In this document: piece after piece, positions 1-11,499 of the stretch
Position numbering within the stretch: position 1 is the first letter of the stretch
Layout of the letters: each line of letters opens with the position of its first letter
NCBI GenBank assembly: GCA_933228675.1
Contig: OW121743.1
Coordinates: 20,041,651-20,105,650 of the forward strand
DNA: 64,000 nucleotides
DNA from: Stomorhina lunata
Taxonomy: Eukaryota > Arthropoda > Insecta > Diptera > Rhiniidae
Direction of reading: 5' to 3'
Translations under genes and position numbers: made by a program
Notes under the pieces: model-generated
Told to the model about the DNA's origin: nothing
What the model saw: the letters and a program-made list of their open reading frames with translations, nothing else
Databases searched by the model: none

Positions 1-420
1 TTCTCGAGTTATCGAAAATACTTTTGTTAAACTTTGACAATATAGCTCTTTTCATTAAGGGGCTATCGCGCTTTTATCTGATAGACGGACATAAACCCCC
101 TTATCTTTTTCGATTTCTGTGTTTCCGTAAATTTTTTATATGGGAGCTATGGTGAAATGGTGACCGATTGTAACAAAATTTTGCACACTGGCTGGTATTT
201 CTGTAAGACTTTCTTGTGCTACATTTAGTGGATATAGCTATTACAGTTTATCAGTTATTGACATTTAAGTGTATTTAAGGTGGAATTTATGCTGTTTCCG
301 TAAGTGTTTTGTTTGGGAGCTATGGTTAAATGTAAACCGATTTCGATAAAATTATTATATGCTGCCTAGTGCTTATGTAAAACTTCGACTTCCAGTGGTA
401 TATTTGGTCAAGAAGAGTGA
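1..420 (+). mobile_element. Mini-me/DINE-like element (family M1), internal fragment
   Basis: This stretch matches the interior of the M1 elements found at 13095, 21236, 37749 and 52806. Shared blocks include the phrase around 'tttccgtaagtttttt', 'atgggagctatgg', 'tgaccgattgt' and 'gcacactggctggt'. Its left end lies outside the window and no (GACA)n tract or terminal 'ggtgggtata' is visible, so it is truncated on the right. It is non-coding; the open frame at 359-577 runs through repeat sequence. Confidence 0.7.
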
Positions 421-785
421 CTACGGTATGTCAATGTTGTTAGTGATATTTTCTAGTATATCAAAAAAATTGGCATGGCTTATAGGTCCATATATTTTTT
501 TATCAAATGTGAAATTAAAGTGGATAAAGAATAATGGAAAACACATAAAAGCATTAGTTGCTTCCGAATTAGAATAAAAGCGGTATACTCTCTTTTTTAT
601 GGGATTTTTCAAAACGACCATATGGCAAATCAATGTATAGAAGTGCAATATCTTTATATTACAGTCTTTGGTGATGAAGATCATGCTGTAATTGTGTTTA
701 ACATGATTGCCGAGTTGAGGGCCATTAATTCAATCGGGAGGCAATTTAACATAGCACTAACTGCCTTAGCAAATGGCACCTATAA
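421..785. other. AT-rich sequence, no gene seen
   Basis: Short open frames on both strands (421-684 minus, 622-882 plus) show no recognisable domain and overlap the start of the next inverted repeat. I see no splice-flanked coding signal. Confidence 0.5.
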
Positions 786-2034
786 CACAGGGCAACAGCA
801 AAAATATGCTCGACTAACCACTATATACATGGTAAAATTTTTAAATTCTATGGATAGGTTTTTTTTTAATTTTTTTTTGTAAAATTGCAATTTTTTTAGA
901 CACTTTTTCACATAATTAATGATAACTCAGAAACTAATAATAGGATATTATTCAAATAAAATCAGAAAAATTAAGGTTTACATAGCCTTTAATTTGTCTA
1001 TATATCGCGTTTCAATCGGATCAATAGTATCAGAGTTATAATAAAAAATTTATGAAAAAAATATATTTTTTATGTAAAAATGGCAAAAATTTTTGTTTTA
1101 AAAAAATCATGAAAAATAGAAAACGGCAAAAAAATGCTCAGATTCATTATTCTGTCGCAAAGCCACAAATAATAGCAACAAAACGAGATATCGACCATAA
1201 AAATCGATTGATTATTTTCGAATTTATTCACAATTAAGTGAATTCACTCATTTTCACAAAATTTTATATTTTTACTTGATATACGTATACAGGGTTTTTC
1301 AAATGTGTGAAAAAAAAATAGATTTTAGAATTTCAAGGAGTGCCGGTCGGATTATTGTGAGATTTGGTGAGGAACTTTCACCCACAAAATGTTAGCCAAA
1401 TTGGACAACGCTAACACGTGTCGCCCAGGTCCTAAAGCTGACAAATGAAGTTTATATCGGAAAAATTTTATAATTTTTAAGTTTTTGCAAAATTAACGCT
1501 ATTTATTCCCCCTTTTGCAAAAAAGTGGATCCTGGTCCTTAGGGCAAACACAATGAGATTTTCAATAAGCTACATATCTTTAAAATCGGTTAAACAGTTT
1601 TCGAGTTACTAGAATTTGCACTGGCCATTACATGTCCTTGAGGACTTGTTTTGGCCAGTTTTTTGCCGTTTTCGATTTTTCATGATTTTTTAAAATCGAA
1701 AATTTTTGCCATTTTTACGTAAAAAATATATTTTTTTTCTTAAGTTTTTTATTATAACTCCGATATTATTGATCCGATTGAAACGCGATATATAGGCTAT
1801 GTAAATCTTATTTTTTCTGATTTTATTTTAATAATATCGGACTAGTAGTTTTTGAGTTATCATTAATTATTTGAAGAAACGTCTAAAAAAATTGCAATTA
1901 AAAAAAAAAAAAAAAAAAATTAAAAAAATCTATCCATAGAATTTAAAAATTTAAAAATTTTTGTACTAAGGTAGCCATGGTACATCAAATGTATATAGTG
2001 GTTACTCGAGCACATTTTTGCTGTTGCCCTGTGT
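786..2034. repeat. Large inverted-repeat (foldback) element with ~350 bp arms
   Basis: The left arm (about 786-1130) reappears as its reverse complement at about 1650-2034. The outer ends read 'acacagggcaacagcaaaaa' on the left and its complement 'ttgctgttgccctgtgt' on the right. The inner parts also match, including 'atatcgcgtttcaatcgga' against its complement near 1787. A spacer of about 500 bp (1130-1650) contains no convincing ORF. The ends resemble a TIR element, but I could not define a clean target-site duplication. The arms contain long A and T runs. Confidence 0.75.
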
Positions 2035-2089
2035 AATCATTGAAACTATGGATCAAAGAATTGTATTAAAAATAGCCTAATCAGGAGCC

Positions 2090-2199
2090 AACTCGCTGCA
2101 TTTGATATCGATCGAAATGTAAGATATTTCAGAAACATTTGTGTAGCATGCTTTAAGGATAATCTAAATAATATATCTTATATTCTTAAACGAGCAATA

Positions 2200-2252
<53 letters not shown>

Positions 2253-3868
2253 CCTATCTCGAAAACGGCTCTAACGATTTTGATAAAATTTGGACAGTGG
2301 GTATCTTTTTTGATGTATAGGTCGAAGAAGAAGGGACTTTTGGAACTTTTACCTCTAAGAGGGTAAAAACGGGTAAAAAGGGGAAAAAATCGAAAACGCT
2401 ATGTCTCCTAAAGTAATAGGTATAGAAACAAAATTAAAATTACGTTTTAAACAGCTTTGAAAATAAGCGGACAGGTGTTTGGTACTTTTTTGAAACTATG
2501 TCCGATAGGGGGTAAAAAAGGGTGAAAATAGTTTTTTTGGCACCTTTTTAACCCACTCTTATATTTTAAACTAAATAATATAGAAAGAAACTTGGTACTG
2601 CAATCAATAGATGTAAAAAAAACATGAAACACGTATTTGGTACTTTTTTGATTTTGGAGCCAAAATGGGTAAAAAAGGGATAAAATGATAACTTAACATC
2701 TTCAAAGTAATATGAATAGGAACATTATACATTATGTCAAATGCGTTTTAAAAAAATGTACCGAAGTCAATTGGCACCAAAAAAGTACCAAATATACATA
2801 TGGAACTTTTAGAAATTAGGGAATAAAAAGGGGGAAAAATTAGTATTATTTTAAACAAATGAATGTTTGTCTGTATGTATGTTCTTTATAGAATAGTAAA
2901 CTGTGAATTTGATTGTGTTATGCTCTTAAGCGAAGATGTTGCGGATAAGCCGGCGAAGGTTTTAAAGTTGATAAGACTAATTTCCGACAGATGGCGCCAC
3001 TGAAAATTACTAAAAATTAATTAAATCGTAAACTGTACATTTGATCATGCTATGATCTTTAGCAAAGTTGTAGTGCATGAGCCGACGAAGGCTTTTTAGT
3101 TGGTATGAATAATTTCCGACAGGTGGCGCTACAGAAACTTACTCAAAGTCAATTTAATCGTAATCTGTACATTTAATCATGCTACAATCTTTAGCAAAGT
3201 TGTTGCACATGGTCCGACGAAGGTTTCTTAGTTGGTATGAAGAAATTTCGACAGGTGGCGCTACTGAAATTTACTCAAAGTCAATTTAATCGTATGCTGT
3301 ACATTTAATCATGCTATAATCTTCAGCAAAGTTGTTACGGATAAGCCGAAGAAGGTTTATGAATTGGAATAAGCAAAGTCCGACAGGTGGCGCCACAGAA
3401 AACTACTCAAAATGAATTAAATCGTAAACTGTGCATTTAATCAGACTATAATCTTTAGCAAAGTTGTTGCGCATGAGTCGACAGAGGTTTCTGTTAAACT
3501 GTAAACTATGCAAACTATGTGTTGGTCGGACAAAATAAATCAAATAATTCAAAATTAACTGAATATTTCTACAATGTCTTTCCTCTAAATTTATTTTAGC
3601 ACTTTATAATATAAAATATATAAAAACTTTAAAATTTTCCTCAAAATGCTTATCATAAAGCTCCGAGCAAGGCTCGGTCTACCAGGTACTTACATATAAG
3701 GCTAACTACCTTGTAACTTATTTGTCAAAAGTTCCTTGATAGTAAAAGAATTTAGATTTTATTAATTTTTTTGCAAAATATTTTTTTTTTGAAAATCCTT
3801 GTAATATACAAAATATTTGCTTAAAAGTCAGAGTTTTCGATCGATATCGAATGCGGCTTTTTTGCCCC
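2090..3868. mobile_element. TIR repeat family D, split by a HINE insertion
   Basis: The outer ends are inverted: the left end carries 'gatatcgatcgaaa' (about 2106-2119) and the right end carries the complement 'tttcgatcgatatcg' (about 3835-3850), each followed outward by a version of 'ccagggg'. Left and right inner parts match a contiguous related copy at 25295-25460, where 'gataatctaaat' is followed within about 60 bp by the 'gatagtaaaa' segment. Here 1.5 kb of another element lies between them. Further fragments occur at 15527 and 29165. Non-coding. Confidence 0.6.
2174..3690 (-). mobile_element. HINE (Helentron-like) non-autonomous element, single copy
   Basis: On the minus strand the element begins 'agtacctggtagacc', followed at once by a 6-bp-stem hairpin (ccgagc-ctt-gctcgg type, plus-strand 3664-3678). 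It then has about five diverged tandem repeats of roughly 145 bp, each containing 'gtggcgccacctgtcgg' or a close variant (2980-3480), and an A/T-rich body with 'aaaaagtacca' motifs. A (TA)n tract lies at 2206-2247 and the end is 'gctcgtttaagaatataag'. The layout (terminal hairpin, internal tandem repeats, TA microsatellite, no target-site duplication) resembles DINE-1/HINE elements. The 61-aa open frame at 2447-2632 lies in repeat body and is not a gene. Confidence 0.7.
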
Positions 3869-4450
3869 TGGTTTTCTTCTTTAAATATTTTCACCATTCA
3901 AGAATCGATTTTAATGATTTCCCTTAAATAGTTTTAAACTTCCCAGCACAGTGTAATCTTAAAAAAAAACCTGTTAGCAGCATAAATTAATTAAAATTCT
4001 TCAACATCTTAGAAGCGAAATTTCGTTAAATAAAACAATTGAAAAATGCCAAAAGATTTCCATTGAAATGCGAGATAAGCGAAACAAAAAAACAACAAAA
4101 TTTAAAAACAATTTAAATTGAAAGAATGAAAAACAATACAAAAGAAAATGCGAAATAGAATTATAAGATATGTAATTTTATTTCCTAAACAATAAAAAGC
4201 CTGCGTGTGCTAGAGCTCATCAGCATAAGAGGGAAGTTATCAAACTTCAAAAGCAAAAAAGAACTCATTTCAAAAACGAATTTCAAAGTCTTTAGAACAT
4301 ATAACACATAAGACAGTGGTTGGTGTTTTGATATGTTTCAAACAAAAATATAAATCTGTTTATACTTGACTCTTTCCGTATTTTGTTGCCATATGGCAAT
4401 ATAAACTTTTTCCTTTATTTTAATTTTGCCACATGAAAGAAAAATCTAAA
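3869..4450. other. AT-rich sequence, no gene recognised
   Basis: No ORF or known repeat identified. The A-rich stretch at 4000-4330 is less repetitive than its surroundings and could be unique DNA, but I see no splice-flanked coding sequence. Confidence 0.4.
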
Positions 4451-4845
4451 AACCATTGAAATTGGTTAATATTTTTTTAACCTCCTAAAAGTATACCATA
4501 CGTTTTGCTTCGGCTTAACTAAATTATTTTGAAATTTTATTTCTAAGAAGTTTTTGACTGTTTTTTATCATCCGTTTTCATAAATCATTATATGTTTATT
4601 TTAATTATACGAAAGGCAATTAAGCGGAAACTATTCACTTAATTATTCACTTAATCATTGAAATTTTTTAATATTTGTTTTACCTCCTAAAAGTATACCA
4701 TACGATTTGCTTTGGCTTAACTAAATTACTTTGAAATTTTATTTCTAAGAAGTTTTGAACTGTTTTTTATCTCCAGTTTTCATAGATTATAGAATGTTTA
4801 TTTTAATTATACGAAATGCAATTAAGCGAAAAATACTGTATATTT
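4451..4845 (+). repeat. Direct tandem duplication, ~205 bp unit, two copies
   Basis: Two adjacent copies (about 4451-4655 and 4656-4845) share 'cctcctaaaagtatacc', 'ggcttaactaaatta', 'atttctaagaagttt' and 'tttattttaattatacgaaa', with scattered substitutions. The phrase 'cctaaaagta' recurs at 5540 and 60503, suggesting a dispersed family. Confidence 0.7.
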
Positions 4846-5699
4846 TTTTCATTAATTTGAATAACGTATAATATTTCATTATTATTCATCTGTTCGTGAT
4901 GTGTTTTTTTTTCAATTTACTTTTGTTTTATTTGTTCAATGACCGCAAAGTAAAGGAATATTTATATTTTTTCCAATTTAGTCAGGCACAGTGGGTGGAC
5001 AAAAAACAATAAAAACAATCCTTAATAATAAACTTCTGTATATTAATCATGAAATTTCAATAGAATTGAATCAATAAAATGCTATTATATGCAGTAAAGA
5101 AATTCATATGACTATAGTTAAGGTATGGCTTACTTAAGTGTTTTAATTTTAAACGCCTACACCTTTCACGACTTAAGCCAGTGGCCGGCAAATTGGTGTA
5201 ACTCGTATTCAAGAAAAATTTGAAAATATATTCTTTTAATCTCTTACGGTTTAAATAAAATATATTTTTAATCGACGATTAAAATTCTTTAAAATTTACA
5301 ATTATTTGATCCAGATATTTTCAGTAGTTTTATTGGACCATCCCATATAAATGGGATGCAGTTGCTACCTTTTCGTAAATATATATCGAGTTTGTAAATA
5401 TAATAGATACAGTTAAGTAGTATATTTTTAGAAGATTTTGACTACATATGAACGAAAGGTATTAACATATTAAGAAAAAATGAATGGGTTAAATATAATG
5501 CTTAACTTACTATTGATTGCGATATGTTTATACAGAGCCTCCTAAAAGTATGCAGCACAATTTTCCCCAAAAGTTGTAGTCACAATTGAACAAATTTAAC
5601 ATGTGCCGAAAGTTGCTAGCGAAGCATCCTTAATTAAGCTCTTTGTATCTTTGTTTTTAAATAAAAAACATAGTTCAAATGTCTATTAAGGCTTCTATA
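4846..5699. other. AT-rich sequence, no gene seen
   Basis: No coding sequence recognised. A single 'cctcctaaaagtatgcagc' motif near 5540 belongs to the same dispersed family as the duplication at 4451. Confidence 0.4.
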
Positions 5700-6361
5700 A
5701 ATGGCGCTTATCGGAAATTTAAAATGTTTCTTGTTTTTGAAGCATAAATAAGTTTGAGTTTGAAAGGTGGCATGTTGGCTTTGGAAACAGCTGTGATTTG
5801 TGTTTTTTTCGTCTTAAGAATTTCCCACAAGAAACAATTTAACAGGGTAAATTGACACAATCTCATTGGTAGTTTACACCACCTCCACCTCCGTACGAAG
5901 TTTATCAATAGTCGCTGGCTTGTTGACATAGACTATAGACTTGACGTAGACTATAGACTTGACATAGCCCAAAGGAAATAGTCTAACGACGTCAAATCGC
6001 ATGACCGAGGCGGCCAATCAACTGGACCCTTTCATGAGATAACACTTTCTCCAAACTTGGTTTTTAATAAATTGATTTTGACATTCGCTGTGTGGGTTGT
6101 GGCGCCGTTCTGTTGGAATTCCATATCTTCATAGTCCATATCATACAATTGGGGCCAAAAATATTCGGTTATCATTAAACAGTACCGATTTCCATTAACA
6201 GTAATGTGCCGGTCTTGATCATCATGGAAGAAATACGGCCTAATGATGCCGCCGGCCCATAAACCGCACCAAACCGTAATTTTTTCTGGATGCAATGATG
6301 ACTCATGGAGTACGTGTGGACTCATGGAGTACGTGCCTGAACAATAACGCATATTATGTTT
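5700..6361 (-). pseudogene. Decayed mariner-type transposase, C-terminal part
   Basis: On the minus strand 6032-6361 encodes recognisable transposase sequence: 'KITVWCGLWAGG', 'PYFF', 'ITVNG', 'MITEYFWPQL' and 'FQQNGATTHTA'. This aligns by eye with residues about 166-265 of the intact DD41D transposase at 53375. The second catalytic Asp is Asn here. Further left (to about 5700) only scraps remain, with stops and frameshifts. The missing N-terminal part resumes at 10986-11123 on the same strand. The gene is split exactly between the codons for Asn and Lys of the 'VN-KHN' segment by three HINE copies. It is an old, inactive copy. The 124-aa open frame ending at 6406 runs past the junction into the HINE, so its first residues are not transposase. 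Confidence 0.85.
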
Positions 6362-7834
6362 AGTACCTGGTAGACCGAGCCTTGCTCGGAGCTTTATGAT
6401 AAGCATTTTGAGGAAAATTTTAAAGTTTTTATATATTTTATATTATAAAGTGCTAAAATAAATTTAGAGGAAAGACATTGTAGAAATATTCAGTTAATTT
6501 TATATTATTTGATTTATTTTGTCCGACCAACACATAGTTTGCATAGTTTACAGTTTAACTCATTTTGAATAATTTTGGAAATTATTCATATCAACAGAAA
6601 CCTCTGTCGACTCATGCGCAACAACTTTGCTAAAGATTATAGTCTGATCAAATGCACAGTTTACGATTTAATTCATTTTGAGTAGTTTTCTGTGGCGCCA
6701 CCTGTCGGACTTTGCTTATTCCAATTCATAAACCTTCTTCGGCTTATCCGTAACAACTTTGCTGAAGATTATAGCATGATTAAATGTACAGCATACGATT
6801 AAATTGACTTTGAGTAAATTTCAGTAGCGCCACCTGTCGAAATTTCTTCATACCAACTAAGAAACCTTCGTCGGCTCATGTGCAACAACTTTGCTAAAGA
6901 TTGTAACATGATTAAATGTACAGATTACGATTAAATTGACTTTGAGTAAGTTTCTGTAGCGCCACCTGTCGGAAATTATTCATACCAACTAAAAAGCCTT
7001 CGTCGGCCCATGCACTACAACTTTGCTAAAGGTCATAGCATGATCAAATGTACAGTTTACGATTTAATTAATTTTTAGTAATTTTCAGTGGCGCCATCTG
7101 TCGGAAATTAGTCTTATCAACTTTAAAACCTTCGCCGGCTTATCCGCAACATCTTCGCTAAAGAGCATAACACAATCAAATTCACAGTTTACTATTCTAT
7201 AAAGAACATACATACAGACAAACATTCATTTGTTTAAAATAATACTAATTTTCCCCCTTTTTATTCCCTAATTTCTAAAAGTTCCATATGTATATTTGGT
7301 ACTTTTTTGGTGCCAATTGAATTCGGTACATTTTTTTAAAACGCATTTAACATAATGTATAATGTTCCTATTCATATTACTTTGGAGATGTTAAGTTATC
7401 ATTTTATCCCTTTTTTACCCATTTTGGCTCCAAAATCAAAAAAGTACCAAATACGTGTTTCATGTTTTTTTTGCATCTATTGATTGCAGTACCAAGTTTC
7501 TTTCTATATTCTTTAGTTTAAAATATAAGAGTGGGTTAAAAAGGTGCCAAAAAAACTATTTTCACCCTTTTTTACCCCCTATCGGACATAGTTTCAAAAA
7601 AGTACCAAACACCTGTCCGCTTATTTTGAAAGCTGTTTAAAACGTAATTTTAATTTTGTTTCTATACTTAATACTTTAGGAGATATAGCGTTTTCGATTT
7701 TTTCCCCTTTTTACCCGTTTTTACCCTCTTAGAGGTAAAAGTTCCAAAAGTCCCTTCTTCTTCGACCTATACATCAAAAAAGATACCCACTGTCTAAATT
7801 TTATCAAAATCGTTAGAGCCGTTTTCGAGATAGC

Positions 7835-7887
<53 letters not shown>
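6362..7887 (+). mobile_element. HINE tandem unit A
   Basis: First of three head-to-tail copies, opposite in orientation to the copy at 2174. It starts 'agtacctggtagacc' with hairpin ccgagc-ctt-gctcgg (6372-6386) and has five ~145-bp internal repeats with 'gtggcgccacctgtcgg' variants. It ends in a (TA)n tract (about 7840-7887). The usual 3' tail ('gctcgtttaagaatataag') is absent: the TA tract runs directly into the next unit's 'acctggtagacc'. The 61-aa open frame at 7455 is conserved between units only because the units are near-identical. Confidence 0.8.
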
Positions 7888-7890
<3 letters not shown>

Positions 7891-9360
7891 CCTGGTAGAC
7901 CGAGCCTTGCTCGGAGCTTTATGATAAGCATTTTGAGGAAAATTTTAAAGTTTTTATATATTTTATATTATAAAGTGCTAAAATAAATTTAGAGGAAAGA
8001 CATTGTAGAAATATTCAGTTAATTTTGAATTATTTGATTTATTTTGTCCGACCAACACATAGTTTGCATAGTTTACAGTTTAACTCATTTTAAATAATTT
8101 TGGAAATTATTCATATCAACAGAAACCTCTGTCGACTCATGCGCAACAACTTTGCTAAAGATTATAGTCTGATCAAATGCACAGTTTACGATTTAATTCA
8201 TTTTGAGTAGTTTTCTGTGGCGCCACCTGTCGGACTTTGCTTATTCCAATTCATAAACCTTCTTCGGCTTATCCGTAACAACTTTGCTGAAGATTATAGC
8301 ATGATTAAATGTACAGCATACGATTAAATTGACTTTGAGTAAATTTCAGTAGCGCCACCTGTCGAAATTTCTTCATATTAACTAAGAAACCTTCGTCGGC
8401 TCATGTGCAACAACTTTGCTAAAGATTGTAGCATGATTAAATGTACAGATTACGATTAAATTGACTTTGAGTAAGTTTCTGTAGCGCCACCTGTTGGAAA
8501 TTATTCATACCAACTAAAAAGCCTTCGTCGGCTCATGCGCTACTACTTTCCTAAAGATCATAGCATGATCAAATGTACAGTTTACGATTTAATTAATTTT
8601 TAGTAATTTTCAGTGGCGCCATCTGTCGGAAATTAGTCTTATCAACTTTAAAACCTTCGCCGGCTTATCCGCAACATCTTCGCTAAAGAGCATAACACAA
8701 TCAAATTCACAGTTTACTATTCTATAAAGAACATACATACAGACAAACATTCATTTGTTTAAAATAATACTACTTTTTCCCCCTTTTTATTCCCTAATTT
8801 CTAAAAGTTCCATATGTATATTTGGTACTTTTTTGGTGCCAATTGAATTCGGTACATTTTTTTAAAACGCATTTAACATAATGTATAATGTTCCTATTCA
8901 TATTACTTTGGAGATGTTAAGTTATCATTTTATCCCTTTTTTACCCATTTTGGCTCCAAAATCAAAAAAGTACCAAATACGTGTTTCATGTTTTTTTTGC
9001 ATCTATTGATTGCAGTACCAAGTTTCTTTCTATATTCTTTAGTTTAAAATATAAGAGTGGGTTAAAAAGGTGCCAAAAAAACTATTTTCACCCTTTTTTA
9101 CCCCCTATCGGACATAGTTTCAAAAAAGTACCAAACACCTGTCCGCTTATTTTGAAAGCTGTTTAAAACGTAATTTTAATTTTGTTTCTATACTTAATAC
9201 TTTAGGAGATATAGCGTTTTCGATTTTTTCCCCTTTTTACCCGTTTTTACCCTCTTAGAGGTAAAAGTTCCAAAAGTCCCTTCTTCTTCGACCTATACAT
9301 CAAAAAAGATACCCACTGTCTAAATTTTATCAAAATCGTTAGAGCCGTGTTCGAGATAGC

Positions 9361-9409
<49 letters not shown>
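7888..9409 (+). mobile_element. HINE tandem unit B
   Basis: Near-identical to unit A, offset by about 1526 bp. It begins 'gaacctggtagacc', so the first bases of the normal 5' end were replaced at the junction by TA-tract sequence. It ends in a TA tract at about 9366-9409. Confidence 0.8.
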
Positions 9410-9412
<3 letters not shown>

Positions 9413-10884
9413 CCTGGTAGACCGAGCCTTGCTCGGAGCTTTATGATAAGCATTTTGAGGAAAATTTTAAAGTTTTTATATATTTTATATTATAAAGTGC
9501 TAAAATAAATTTAGAGGAAAGACATTGTAGAAATATTCAGTTAATTTTGAATTATTTGATTTATTTTGTCCGACCAACACATAGTTTGCATAGTTTACAG
9601 TTTAACTCATTTTAAATAATTTTGGAAATTATTCATATCAACAGAAACCTCTGTCGACTCATGCGCAACAACTTTGCTAAAGATTATAGTCTGATCAAAT
9701 GCACAGTTTACGATTTAATTCATTTTGAGTAGTTTTCTGTGGCGCCACCTGTCGGACTTTGCTTATTCCAATTCATAAACCTTCTTCGGCTTATCCGTAA
9801 CAACTTTGCTGAAGATTATAGCATGATTAAATGTACAGCATACGATTAAATTGACTTTGAGTAAATTTCAGTAGCGCCACCTGTCGAAATTTCTTCATAC
9901 CAACTAAGAAACCTTCGTCGGCTCATGTGCAACAACTTTGCTAAAGATTGTAGCATGATTAAATGTACAGATTACGATTAAATTGACTTTGAGTAAGTTT
10001 CTGTAGCGCCACCTGTTGGAAATTATTCATACCAACTAAAAAGCCTTCGTCGGCTCATGCGCTACTACTTTCCTAAAGATCATAGCATGATCAAATGTAC
10101 AGTTTACGATTTAATTAATTTTTAGTAATTTTCAGTGGCGCCATCTGTCGGAAATTAGTCTTATCAACTTTAAAACCTTCGCCGGCTTATCCGCAACATC
10201 TTCGCTAAAGAGCATAACACAATCAAATTCACAGTTTACTATTCTATAAAGAACATACATACAGACAAACATTCATTTGTTTAAAATAATACTACTTTTT
10301 CCCCCTTTTTATTCCCTAATTTCTAAAAGTTCCATATGTATATTTGGTACTTTTTTGGTGCCAATTGAATTCGGTACATTTTTTTAAAACGCATTTAACA
10401 TAATGTATAATGTTCCTATTCATATTACTTTGGAGATGTTAAGTTATCATTTTATCCCTTTTTTACCCATTTTGGCTCCAAAATCAAAAAAGTACCAAAT
10501 ACGTGTTTAATGTTTTTTTTACATCTATTGATTGCAGTACCAAGTTTCTTTCTATATTCTTTAGTTTAAAATATAAGAGTTGGTTAAAAAGGTACCAAAA
10601 AAACTATTTTCACCCTTTTTTACCCCCTATCGGACATAGTTTCAAAAAAGTACCAAACACCTGTCCGCTTATTTTCAAAGCTGTTTAAAACGTAATTTTA
10701 ATTTTGTTTCTATACCTATTGCTTTAGGAGACATAGCGTTTTCGATTTTTTCCCCTTTTTACCCGTTTTTACCCTCTTAGAGGTAAAAGTTCCAAAAGTC
10801 CCTTCTTCTTTGACCTATACATCAAAAAAGATACCCACTGTCCAAATTTTATCAAAATCGTTAGAGCCGTTTTCGAGATAGCCG

Positions 10885-10921
<37 letters not shown>

Positions 10922-10985
10922 TATTGCTCGTTTAAGAATATAAGATATATATACAATTATTGCTCGTTTAAGAATATAAGATAAG
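9410..10985 (+). mobile_element. HINE tandem unit C, with complete 3' tail
   Basis: Third head-to-tail copy, offset by about 1522 bp from unit B. Its TA tract (about 10888-10916) is followed by the full 3' tail 'gctcgtttaagaatataag', present twice (10925-10945 and 10962-10981). It then returns to mariner coding sequence at 10986. Only this last unit retains the 3' end, as expected if the array entered as one concatemer or grew internally. Confidence 0.8.
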
Positions 10986-11123
10986 ATTGACGAAGCCATT
11001 CAGCCAAAAATAAGCCTAATCGCTGAAGATGATTCGCGCTCTTAACGTTGTGGCCACTGACTCCGAATTTCGATAGTAAATTTTAATAATTTCAACTCGT
11101 TGTTGGCTCGTATATCTTTCCAT
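10986..11123 (-). pseudogene. Decayed mariner-type transposase, N-terminal part
   Basis: Read on the minus strand from an ATG at 11123-11121, it encodes a helix-turn-helix start ('RVEIIKIYYRNSESV'). An internal deletion then jumps to the first catalytic block 'IIFSD', an in-frame TAG, and 'AYFWLNGFVN'. This lines up with residues 1-30 and 149-164 of the intact DD41D transposase at 53375. The next residues (KHN...) are found 4.6 kb away at 6361, so one old mariner has been split by the HINE array. Confidence 0.85.
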
Positions 11124-11499
11124 CATGAATGGCAAAAGAGCAGCAAGAAATATGTCATCGTCTGCTGTCCCTGTACTTTTGTAGCGTCCCTGTTGAAAAA
11201 CCCGATATATGCATTTATTTTACATATGGGGGAGTTTACGGCAAGTCACCCAACTTTTAAAGTCGATGTCTTCCTATTTGGATGAAATTCACTCTAAGTT
11301 TAGTCCTATTGGATAGTAGTTTCAAAATAAATTTTCGACAAAATCGGTAGAACAGTTTTAGAGATGTGACCTTTTCGAAATTGTTTATACACATGCTAAG
11401 AATATTCCGTTTTTAATACAGTAGATGCTGGGAGGCATTTGGAACGCATTGGTGTAAAAAAACGTATATGTTAAAAAATTAGAGATGTGACCTTTTCGA
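11124..11499. other. Sequence between mariner relic and tandem array, no gene
   Basis: The first ~50 bp may be mariner leader. The phrase 'gagatgtgaccttttcgaa' occurs twice (about 11360 and 11482), marking the start of repeat DNA. No coding sequence supported. Confidence 0.4.

Noticed and set aside
7455..10688. A 61-aa open frame conserved in several HINE copies (also 2447-2632)
   Set aside because: Conserved only because the copies are near-identical; low-complexity, no start context, and no domain.
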